Below, in pieces: positions 23,653 through 33,500 of a stretch of DNA of 64,000 nucleotides (positions within the stretch are counted from its first letter, which is position 1; each line of letters opens with the position of its first letter). The notes beneath the pieces are model-generated. The model was not told the DNA's origin. It searched no databases and saw only the letters and a list, made by a program, of their open reading frames with translations. The translations under genes were made by a program, and so were the position numbers. The stretch is from Bacteroidales bacterium UBA3653 (lineage in GTDB: Bacteria > Bacteroidota > Bacteroidia > Bacteroidales > Paludibacteraceae). The stretch is taken from assembly GCA_002373505.1 (NCBI GenBank), contig DFKE01000001.1:124001-188000 (forward strand). The letters run 5' to 3'.

Positions 23653-26262
23653 CTATTGTTGCACTCTTGCGCCCGTTATAGTGTAGGTCTCGCCGTTGCG
23701 GAGGATCAGCACTTGTCCGTTCCGCAGCACTTTCTGATAGCTGACCTCTGATGGCTGAATGTCCTCCACGCCGGTAGCCGGTGACGGCTCTGCGTATTTG
23801 CGGTAGTATGCATATACATATACGGCGCCTGTTGTACCTGCTTTGTACGGCTTGATGGCAGCATTGCCGATATGGTATTTGAACATCGCGTTCGTGTTGC
23901 CCAGATTGCGGACATAATAGCCGTTCTCGTCGTCTGCCACAAACTCCCAGAACTTGCAGTTTTGTGTGTTGGCATCTACAATATCGTTGCCGCTGCTGGT
24001 TACTGCAATCATCTTGCCGCCAACGATGGTCAGCGTGTAGCCATTTTGACCGTTCTCGGTGCCTAATACGAACCGGCATGCCTCATCTGCGTATGCCTCT
24101 GTCTCGGTTACGGTCACATCTTCGGTCAGAACGCTCAGTTTCTTCTTGCCGGCATTGTCCGTACCGCGCGGACCGGCTACGACGCCGTTGTTATCGTAGA
24201 TCGTAGCCAGAATAATCGTATCTTTGGCTGCCAGAACGGACGGATCGGTCACTTTGGCGAACATGGCGGCTGCTACCACATGGATGGTGATCTGTGCGCT
24301 TTGGTTGTCGATGGTGGCAGTGATGACCGCGTCGCCGATCGCTACGGAGGTCACCTTGCCCGCTGCGTCAACGGTTGCTACTGACTCGTTGTCCGATTCG
24401 TAACCGATGGTGTATTGCGTAGCCGCTTCTGCCGGATCCACGGTCGGCGCCAGTTGCAGCGACGAACCAAGGGTCAGGTTCGCTTCCGCATTGGAGAAGG
24501 AGATACTGTTGACGGTCACGGCTATTACATGTACAGTGCAGCTCTTCTCTACCTCGCCGATGGTGGCGGTGATAACGGCATCGCCGATTGCCTTGGCGGT
24601 GATCACGCCGTTCTTGTTCACCGTCGCGACCTCGGTGTCGGAGGACTGGAAGGAAGCCGAAGCAGTCGCATATTCCGGCACGAAAGCGGTGATACTCAGA
24701 GTCTCCTGACCGCCGATGTTCAGGGTGATTTCGGATGCCGAGAGGGTGAAATCGGTGATGGTCGGTTTGGTGATCGTCAGCGTCACACTCGCGCTTACGC
24801 TCGGTACGCGCACCGAGGTGGCGGTTACCGTTACCGTTCCCGTCACATGTTTCGCGGTTAACTTGCCGTCTTGATCCACTTCGCCTTGATACGTGTGGTC
24901 AACGCTCCAAGTCAGCGACTTGTCGACGGCGTTATTCGGCGTATAAACAACGTATTGCGAGAGATCGATTGTCTGACCTTGATCGATCGTCGCCGGTGCA
25001 CCCACGAAGGCGAGATCCGTCAACTTGATGGTAGCAGGAATCAGGGTGATGCTGATAACTTTCGAGCCTTCCATCGGATCCAAAGCTGCGTCTTGTGTCA
25101 GGTATGCCAGACGTGCATCTAGCGCACCGGTCTTGCTGCTGGTACCCAGGTAAGTTACCGTTACCGTACCTGCTGTGCGCGTGCCTTGGCTCGTTACATC
25201 AAATAGAGCGGCATCCGTACCTTCTATCCCCCAGATGATATCGTCCGTCAGGTTCTCTGCCGTGTATTGAACAGTCACTGATTTCTGCTCGTCGTTCTCT
25301 ACTTCGCCGAAGATAACATCTTCTACGGTTAGACTGCTTTGTATCTGCTGAGCCGCACCGGCTTTCTTGTACAGGGCGATATCTGTTCCTGCTGCGCTCT
25401 TGTATGGTTTGAAACGATCGCTGTTAAATCGTACCGGGAACGTACCGTCCGGCTTGCCCACTTCTGCTACGCCGTTGCTGATACTGATACCCCAACCAAC
25501 CAGAATCTGGTTAGCCACCGGAGCTGCATAGGTGAAAGCACCTTTGCCGGTGATATCCAGAGCCAGTTTATTGCTCGTGCCGGTAGCTGTGAACTGCCAG
25601 TTGCCGCCGTATTGACTTACCACAAATGTCTGTGCTTCTTCCGGTATATCGGCTTGTCCGGTTGATGTATTGATAGTCACGCCTTCTGTGATGGCGGTCA
25701 GGTAAGAGGTGTTTAACTCACCACTTACTGCACCGGCAGCTTCGTTCACAAAGATAACCGTGTCACCGACACTCAGGCCGCTGGTCGTTTGGATACGCTC
25801 GTATGGAGTGGTCGTCGCTACCTGAGCATCGCCGCTTACCACAAGCGTGATATTTAGATATACGTACGGACTTTTTATTTCCCAGTCGGCATCCGTGTAA
25901 CTATAGAAACGGATTCGTCCGGTGTAGGTGCCGGCTTTTTCTGCGTAATAATGCAACTGCAGACCTTGTCCTTCCGCCGGGTTGTATGCGTCGCCTCCAT
26001 AGATCCAGCCGTCCATATTGGTTCCGCTGATCCAGAACATAGCGTCATTTTCAGGCATCTGGTCGTCTTCAAATGCTACGCCGCAGTACTGCTGCAAACC
26101 GGAATAGCTTACGCTGAGGGGGATGGAATCTTCCACATTGCTTTTACCTTTGATACTGACGGTACCAAAATCCACATTACTCGGCGTCACGGTGATGCTC
26201 ACTGCAGCATACGTCGCGATGCTCATCGCGCACGCAACTAAGAATAAGAAAAATTTCTTCAT
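23653..26262 (-). CDS. T9SS-secreted protein with bacterial Ig-like (BIG2) domains
   Basis: 869 residues. Signal peptide (1-19, ending ATYAA); an Ig/CARDB-like domain in the first 140 residues; two copies of a roughly 130-residue module that starts like LSVGDTVIFVNEAAG and ends ALYKK or YAYYRK; at least two BIG2 domains (SSDTEVATVNKNGVITAKAI and ESDNESVATVDAAGKVTSVA); and a type IX tail ending VLRNGQVLILRNGETYTITG. Likely exported through the T9SS to the surface. No catalytic motif recognised; probably adhesive or structural. Alone on its transcript, downstream of higBA. Confidence 0.85.
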   Translation of the reverse strand: MKKFFLFLVACAMSIATYAAVSITVTPSNVDFGTVSIKGKSNVEDSIPLSVSYSGLQQYCGVAFEDDQMPENDAMFWISGTNMDGWIYGGDAYNPAEGQGLQLHYYAEKAGTYTGRIRFYSYTDADWEIKSPYVYLNITLVVSGDAQVATTTPYERIQTTSGLSVGDTVIFVNEAAGAVSGELNTSYLTAITEGVTINTSTGQADIPEEAQTFVVSQYGGNWQFTATGTSNKLALDITGKGAFTYAAPVANQILVGWGISISNGVAEVGKPDGTFPVRFNSDRFKPYKSAAGTDIALYKKAGAAQQIQSSLTVEDVIFGEVENDEQKSVTVQYTAENLTDDIIWGIEGTDAALFDVTSQGTRTAGTVTVTYLGTSSKTGALDARLAYLTQDAALDPMEGSKVISITLIPATIKLTDLAFVGAPATIDQGQTIDLSQYVVYTPNNAVDKSLTWSVDHTYQGEVDQDGKLTAKHVTGTVTVTATSVRVPSVSASVTLTITKPTITDFTLSASEITLNIGGQETLSITAFVPEYATASASFQSSDTEVATVNKNGVITAKAIGDAVITATIGEVEKSCTVHVIAVTVNSISFSNAEANLTLGSSLQLAPTVDPAEAATQYTIGYESDNESVATVDAAGKVTSVAIGDAVITATIDNQSAQITIHVVAAAMFAKVTDPSVLAAKDTIILATIYDNNGVVAGPRGTDNAGKKKLSVLTEDVTVTETEAYADEACRFVLGTENGQNGYTLTIVGGKMIAVTSSGNDIVDANTQNCKFWEFVADDENGYYVRNLGNTNAMFKYHIGNAAIKPYKAGTTGAVYVYAYYRKYAEPSPATGVEDIQPSEVSYQKVLRNGQVLILRNGETYTITGARVQQ

Positions 26263-26294
26263 GATAAATATAAGTTAAATGAATTATTTATTGA

Positions 26295-26606
26295 CTAATG
26301 CATAGCTGCTATATGCGGTATACGCGATAGCCATGACAAGATTTTACTATCTTGTCGAGCTGTCTGCATGTTGTATCTTGTTTGTATGTTCATCAGCGCA
26401 TCGGCAGGGATGCCCAATGCCGCTTCAAACATCAGTGCTGTAGCCGGGGTAAGCGTACGCTTGCCGTTTAGTAGCTCGTTTAAAACGGTATATGACATAT
26501 TGACTTGACGCGCAAACTCGCGTTGCGAGATGTGACGTGCTTCCATCTCATCCTTCAGCACCTCTCCCGGGTGCAAGGCATAAAACGAATAACCTAAAGT
26601 AGACAT
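26295..26606 (-). CDS. higA: HigA-type antitoxin (XRE family)
   Basis: 103 residues from MSTLGYSFYALHPGEVLKDE. Helix-turn-helix ISQREFARQVNMSYTVLNELLNGKR, typical of HigA/VapI antitoxins that bind the toxin and repress the operon. Starts 4 nt after the toxin gene; toxin-first order is characteristic of higBA. An ATG 33 nt upstream exists but overlaps the toxin. Confidence 0.88.
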   Translation of the reverse strand: MSTLGYSFYALHPGEVLKDEMEARHISQREFARQVNMSYTVLNELLNGKRTLTPATALMFEAALGIPADALMNIQTRYNMQTARQDSKILSWLSRIPHIAAMH

Positions 26607-26610
26607 GGTC

Positions 26611-26922
26611 TTATTGGTAATGGTTGGTAATATCTTCAATTTTACAAATCGTCAGCGTCGTTTCGCCTGCCTTTGCTTCCAATTCAAAGATTAGACGATA
26701 ATGATAATCTATTCGTACGGAGTAGTAGCTCGTATCTTCCAGCGCCTCAAAATGCAGAGAATTAAAACGGAATAAATCTTCCATTCTGCTTACTGCATCT
26801 AAGATGCCTACTACTTTTGCGTATTTACGTATAACATCCGGTTGATAGCGATGTTGTTTATCGTTTGTTTTTCCGGTGTAGTATAACTCGCTTAAGTAGT
26901 CTTTTTGAAAAACTATTTCCAT
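26611..26922 (-). CDS. higB: HigB-type toxin (RelE/ParE superfamily)
   Basis: 103 residues from MEIVFQKDYLSELYYTGK. Central SRMEDLFRFNSLHFEALEDT and VRIDYHYRLIFELE match HigB mRNA interferase-like killers. Start chosen at ATG 26922, preceded by the promoter at 26942-26973. Confidence 0.86.
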   Translation of the reverse strand: MEIVFQKDYLSELYYTGKTNDKQHRYQPDVIRKYAKVVGILDAVSRMEDLFRFNSLHFEALEDTSYYSVRIDYHYRLIFELEAKAGETTLTICKIEDITNHYQ

Positions 26923-26941
26923 ACGATTTGTAAATTCGCTG

Positions 26942-26973
26942 CAAAGATACAACTAATTTTTGATATTCGCAAA
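26942..26973 (-). promoter_or_regulatory. Promoter of higBA
   Basis: Minus strand TTTG (26970-26973), 20-nt spacer, TATCTTTG (26942-26949); leader about 15 nt. Confidence 0.75.
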
Positions 26974-27107
26974 TTTTGTGAACATTTTTTGCTTTTTTAC
27001 AAGAAAAAGCAGGGCACTTCCGTGCCCCGTTTCTCATGCCATACACCATACGCTGTACACCGCACCCCATACTCCATCCGCTGTGCTTCGTCCATTGCGT
27101 CCAAATA

Positions 27108-27488
27108 CTATTTGGACATTGCGCTCTTGCGCTTGCGCGTGGCGCGTACTATAAGGTACGCGCACGCCATCAGCGCCAGCGGCAATGCCGCATCGCCAAT
27201 GGGGTCTTTCATAGGATCATCCCAACCACCTGTTTCCTTGTCATCTTTATCATCATCTCCTATGACACGTCTTGGACGACTCGGCGCATTGGCTGGCGAG
27301 TAGGATCCCAAACTACTACCTGTTACTACGGCTCCGCTGGATGCTGCAGAGGGCAGGTTGGAACCCGAACCAACCATTGCGGAAGTGGAATGCATGGTCG
27401 CTTCCGGCAGCTGAGCGAGCATCTGAGCACTTACGCTCAGGACGCTCAGCAGGGCAATTACAATCAATAAATATCTCAATGCTTTCAT
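27108..27488 (-). CDS. Small secreted protein with C-terminal membrane anchor
   Basis: 126 residues from MKALRYLLIVIALLSVLSVS. Signal peptide, a low-complexity Ser/Gly/Pro-rich middle with acidic run GDDDKDDKE, then PIGDAALPLALMACAYLIVR plus a basic RKRK tail. The Gly-Asp, hydrophobic helix, basic-tail order resembles a sorting or anchoring signal. It follows the giant InlB protein by 49 nt and is probably co-transcribed with it. Not a recognised family. Confidence 0.7.
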   Translation of the reverse strand: MKALRYLLIVIALLSVLSVSAQMLAQLPEATMHSTSAMVGSGSNLPSAASSGAVVTGSSLGSYSPANAPSRPRRVIGDDDKDDKETGGWDDPMKDPIGDAALPLALMACAYLIVRATRKRKSAMSK

Positions 27489-27537
27489 AATCTTTAACTC
27501 TTTCATTCGTTCATTCATTAAACATTAAACATTGAGA

Positions 27538-30500
27538 TTATTTAATCTCACGCACTTTCTTTCCCGTTGCATCATAAATCACTCCGCCGCGGAGAATGTA
27601 CATCTTGTCGTGATAGATGAATTTCATCGGTTGCATTTCTTCCTGACCTTCGCTCGGAACAATATCTATGTCAGTGGGTGTCTTTGGTGCTAACCTGATT
27701 GAGATAGTGAATCGGGTGTCGTTGGTCTCCGCATTGTTCACATGGAAGTTATACGGACCATCCAACAGGTTGGTCGTCACTTCCGGCGAAACCTCATGAT
27801 CGGTTACATATAGTGCTTCAATAGCGTCAACCATTACATATTCTCGGTCGGATAACTGCAAGGAGTAGTCGCCGCCTGCCGGTACTTGATATCCTACTGC
27901 GATGCTGTTGGCTGCAGTGGTCTTATCTACGGCAATGAAACTTAGGTTATCACCCGGATAGACGCCATAGAGGTTGAAGTTCGTGCTGTTCATCATCTTC
28001 GTGAAGTCGCCGTCTTGATCAAACTCAGCCGTGTAGATGTCGTTGATCAGCAGATCTACTTTGTCTTTGCGTGCTTCGCTTATCAGGTCAACAGCCAATT
28101 GGATATCTTGTTCCACTTCGTCCATATATCGTGCCGGGGCAAGTGACTTGTCTGTCCTTGTGGTTGCCGGTATTACCAACGTATTGGCTTCTGCATTTTG
28201 AATCTGTACGAAGAAGTTCTTGAATGCCTTTAGCGTGGCGGTGCTGGCTTGTTGCGACTCAAAGGTCTGACCGTCGTCCGTCGTGACTATGTAGCGAACA
28301 CCGCTTGTGGGGTTATCCCATTGCCATTTGCCGTCCCACGGAACAGTAGATGTATGAACTAATTCACCGACTTGAATGTCCGTATTGCTCAAACCGCTTA
28401 CATTAGCCATGTACGGGTTTCCAACAAGATTCCATCCTGAGTCATTGTTCTTCGATGCCAGTATTACATTGATGCTAATCGGCTTGTTTGCGGGTTCTCC
28501 TCCTCCGGTCTCTCCGGCTTGTACAGTAGCCGCAGCCACACTCATCGGAATACGATGGATACCGTACCGCTGACGGGTGTTAGCATGTTCGCTATCAGAA
28601 CCATCGTATGCATCTACTTTCTTCGGCATGCCGAAGAAAGTGTAACCCGTTCCGGCTTCCAAAGTCGCAGGCTCTGCCAGCACTTTCCATCCGGTAGCAC
28701 CGGTGGCGCGGGCTGCACCGTCGTAGTATTGGAATTCGAAGCTTCCCGTATTGCTTGCACTTACTGCACTTCCATAAATGTCCACAGGATACTTGATTGC
28801 ACTTGTGCTTCCGTTGTACGGCAGTACGAACGAGTAATACTGATCCTTTGTTGTAACGTAGTCGTAGTTGATGACTGCTGCCGAGTTACTGTATGCATCG
28901 CTTGCCGTGTTATTGACTACAAACTGCGGATACTTGTGCTCATACGTTGCAGCGCCCCATGCGGAACCACCACGCAGCGTCAGAGAAGCCATACCTAACT
29001 GCTTGCCGCTACCGATTACCAACTTGCCGCCCGGATAAACGGTGATGTTCTTGAAGGTGTATTTGGTAGTTGCAGCACTCAGCGTTGCACCGTCCAATAC
29101 CACTACATCCGTTGCCGCGGCTGCATCTGTCGTGATGCCTAATGCGTCGCTGTTCTTGTCAACGCTTACTATCGCCGGTACAACTAACAACTTGCGTCCG
29201 AGAACAACATCGCTGCTGTTCTTGATAGTTATGGCCAATGATTGCCCTGCGGCACTCGTCAGATCGCCGGTTGCTATCTCATATACGCCGTGGTCTTTCT
29301 TCACAGACGTTAATGACTGAGCACTGCCTTCTGCGCCTGCTCCCAATTTCGCGGTTGCTTTGCTTCCGGCACCTCTGAACATAACGACTACACTGTTTGC
29401 TTTCCATTCTACCGCTTGCATTTCTGCTAACTCATAGTAGTTTTCTATTGGTAACAGGAATAGAGTAGAGCTTGCTATTGCCGAAGCATGCGTACCGAAA
29501 TTGCTGGCATTGCTAATGCTGATATTTTTACCCACAGTAGCATTGCTGATAGTATATTCAAGCAGGTCGCTGGTAGTCAAACCCCATTCGTATCTATCAG
29601 AACTGGTTCCGCTGATACCGCTAACTTGCCCGTAAGTACCGATTGTCGGTGCTGTTCCTGCATACAAAGCATAGTTCCATGGCGTTATTCCGTCATCTTT
29701 CATCTTGTTCGATTCATAGAGATATACTTTGTCTTTCGGACGGTCATTGCTGTTTACCACATCGCTCAGACTCCACTCTACGTTATGCGGAACCAATGTA
29801 GCAGAAATAGGAGCATCTGCATCATTTACCTCAATTGGTAGGGCGGTCATCGTTTCTGTCGTGGATTTGTCATCCGGCATGGCATACCATTGACCACCTA
29901 TCTTCGCTGCAATTACAAATTTAGCAGGCATGTTGCGTCCCTTGATAGCACTGAAGGTCTGACTGATTTGCTCTGGCGTTGTTCCGGCTATCTGACTTGC
30001 TGTCAGCACACTTGTAACAATGCTTCCATCGCCAGCGGTTGTTGGCTGGTAATAAATGTCAATGTCACCGCTGTATGCGCCATTAGCCGCTGTATTTACA
30101 AATGCAGGATTGGTTGCAAAGCCATTTGTTGCATTCAGATGAATAGTACGTACACCGGTAAAGTTATGTGCTTCGACATGTATCTTACTTGAAGCATATA
30201 CACGCTCGCCATTGGTCGATGTAATCTTAACCGGACTACCTGTAATCGTGATATACGGAATATTCTCCGGTGTTGAAGTGTACTCTGTATAGATACACTC
30301 ACCGATTTCCATATCACGATACATAGTCTGACCCGAACTATTTACTTGGCTAAGCGCATAGTTTCCAAATGCTGAGCTTCCGTATGACAACCCACGATAC
30401 GTACTACCTACAACCGTAATGCGATAAGTTCCCTTACCGGATGTACTCGACTCAATATTCCACCATGTGTCGGCTACATCCTTCAAATCAGTGTTAGCAT

Positions 30501-33500
30501 CATCTACGACACCTAATGTATAAGAACCGCATGTAATTTTATATTGTCCTGCATGCACACCGGTTCCTGGGGTGATGGTATAATCTCCGGTCGATGCGCA
30601 ACTCGTTACGCTGGCAACAGTTCCTCTGCTTCCTCCCCAAACCGGCATATAGTTTTTGGTTGTACCATCTGCCATGATAGCAAACAACTTATACGTACCG
30701 CCGTTTATCGGATCAAACTGTTTGTCGTTTACAGTCTTGCTATATACCGCATGGAACGTAGTGGTGCCTGCTGGAGCTGCACTATAAGTCGTAGTGTTAA
30801 GAGTTACCTCAATGAAGTTAGCAGACTCCGGTCTAATGTCTGTACTGGAAACATCTTCTCCTTTCATCCAACCCTCAAATACCCATTCACCCGGATACGT
30901 TGCCGTCGGCAGATATACATTTGTACCTACCGTCAAATCAACATAATTGCTTGCGTCATAAGTATCAGGATAGTTCAACGTACCACCATTGGTTACAAAC
31001 TGCAGAGTTGCAGTCGTCTCGCAAGAAGGATTCGTTGCATAGGTATAAGTTGTTGTAGATGCTTCTTCTTTATGCAAACTGGTTGCTGCAGACGTGGATG
31101 CATTAAACGTTGCCGGATCTCCATATGAAGGAGCAGTAAAGACTATCTGACGGGCTGTCTGTCCGGGATATGTAGTAGAGAAAGTCAAATCTGTAGTGCC
31201 GCTTATGGTCCAACCGTAATCGGTATCTTCCTCATTGGCATGTGTAAGAGAACCGGCATTATCTTTCCAATAGACATACACTTCCTCATCGTCATACATC
31301 CAATAGAATGACTTGACTGTTTTACCGCCTATTGATTTGGTTCCGAACGCCAATGCCTCTTCAGGATCAGTAGTTGCACTAAATTTCTTTACTTTATCAC
31401 TTCCCCATGTGGAAGGTGCAGTGGCAATATCTGTAGGTTTAGCTACATAGTATTTTGTTGCACTATAGGTATATGAAAGACTAAACAAGTCAGGATTACC
31501 ACCTTCTCCTGCCAAGCGATAGACGGCGTATAACGTTCTGTAAGAACCTGTATATTTCGTGCCTGGCATATACAGAGTCGGCTTCGTAGAAGTCGCTACG
31601 ACACTACTCTCGCTCCATCCATAGAACGAGTAACCGCAAGGAATTGTTCCTATTTGTGCAGCTGTCGGTGTTGGCAGCATAAAACCACCATCCGCCTCAA
31701 TAACATCGGGCACACCGGTTCCTCCTGTGGCATTACCGACATTGAACGATACACTCGGTGCCCACATTGCATAGACTGTCAATGTAACATAGTTGTCGCC
31801 ATCCAAATCACCGGATACAGGCAGATTACTATAGCTATGGTCCAGTTCATAGGTTGTGCCTAATCCATTAGCTTGCGTATTCCAGCCAACCAATGTATAA
31901 CCGTCACGTGTTGCATTGTCGCAGAACGTGTAGGCAGATGCTAATTTAGGGTATTGGTTTACGGCATCTACCACCTTATAAGTTCTATTACTTGTCGAGC
32001 AACTCATCGTAGCATCAAGCGCATTGGCGTTATACGTAATATGTACACCGGTCGGTTTGATACAACTTGGGTTCGTTGCATATGATTTCGTGCACTTGTC
32101 AATCAACTTATAGAGGAAGACATATGCTGTTTGTGAGTTTTTATATGTCCTAAAACGATGATAAGTATTATTCTCTTGCAGAACATTATCAGTGTAAGAT
32201 GCTGGTTGGATTACGCCAGCAGGGCAAGCCTTACTATTTACGTTACTTCCGGTTGTTAATTGCCACCAACTTTCAGAATCGGATGTTCCTGTTGATTCGG
32301 TACCAGCAACTATATACTTAGAGCCATTGTGAATTGTAAATTTAGATGCATTTCCACCAGTTCCTCGAGTTACTGTCACTTGCACAGCTCCACTTGGTAA
32401 TGTAGAAGAGTAGTCATCTCCATCGGCTGTTAATCCTGTTACACAATCTCCATAAGTATTAGAACCTGAGTGTCCACTATAGACTGTTGGTGTTGAGGCA
32501 TTCGAAACTAGAATATATGTTCCATCGGTAACATCGCCAATTGCGGTTACCTTATGATATGACTGTCCGCCTGCACCCTCGCACTTCGAATACAAAGCAC
32601 GGAGCGTAACATCGCTCGATACAGTATATGAGCTACCGCCTGCATAAACCGTTGCCGGCTTACTCGTACTCTCGCTATACTCACTTCCCGAAGCAATCCA
32701 TCCTTCAAAAGTGTCATAGAATCCGCAACTTACATCCGTCACAGTCGGCAAAGTAATCGTATTAGACGAAGTAGGCACTAATACCTCTGTACTTCCGCCG
32801 CTGAACGCACCTTTGTCATGATGAACAAACGTCACCGTGTATACCTGCACGTAGTTTGCCGTAATAGTTACATTGCTTGCCGGCATGGTGAAACTGGTGC
32901 TCGCAGAAGTAGCATCAGCAAATGTCACACTCGGGCTGCTTGTCCAGTTAACAAACTGATAACCGGTCGGCTCGCTTGCCGAGATATTGATTGTCCCACC
33001 ATAATGTGCCGTATTCGTCGCACCGGTTAATGTAGCACCAACACTTGGAGATTGATTCAGAGTAACCGTATAATCCGCATCTCTCCAAATAGCGTACAGC
33101 GTTACATCACCTGTTAGTGTATAACTACCGGTCGAGACATTACTACCGGAATTGTCAGCCGCAGTGTTCCAGTGGTCAAACACTTTGCCTGTCGGAGCCG
33201 TGAATGAACTGGTGGCTACCGTTACGGTACGATTTCCCGATGTTTCCTCGCAACTAACCGGAGTTGCAGGCAGCGGGCTCATCGTTCCGGTACCACCATT
33301 AGCATTATACTTCAATTGGAAGTGCGGCACGAAAGTCACATACCAGTTCTTGTCCCCAGAGTTGGCATAGATACGGAATTTACCTGTCTTATTAGGATAA
33401 GAAGTAGTTAAACCACCAGTGACCCAACTCTCTCCGCTACCACTCTTGGTACGCAAACCGGACAAGTTATCTTTCTGACTATACGGATCGCACCAGACAT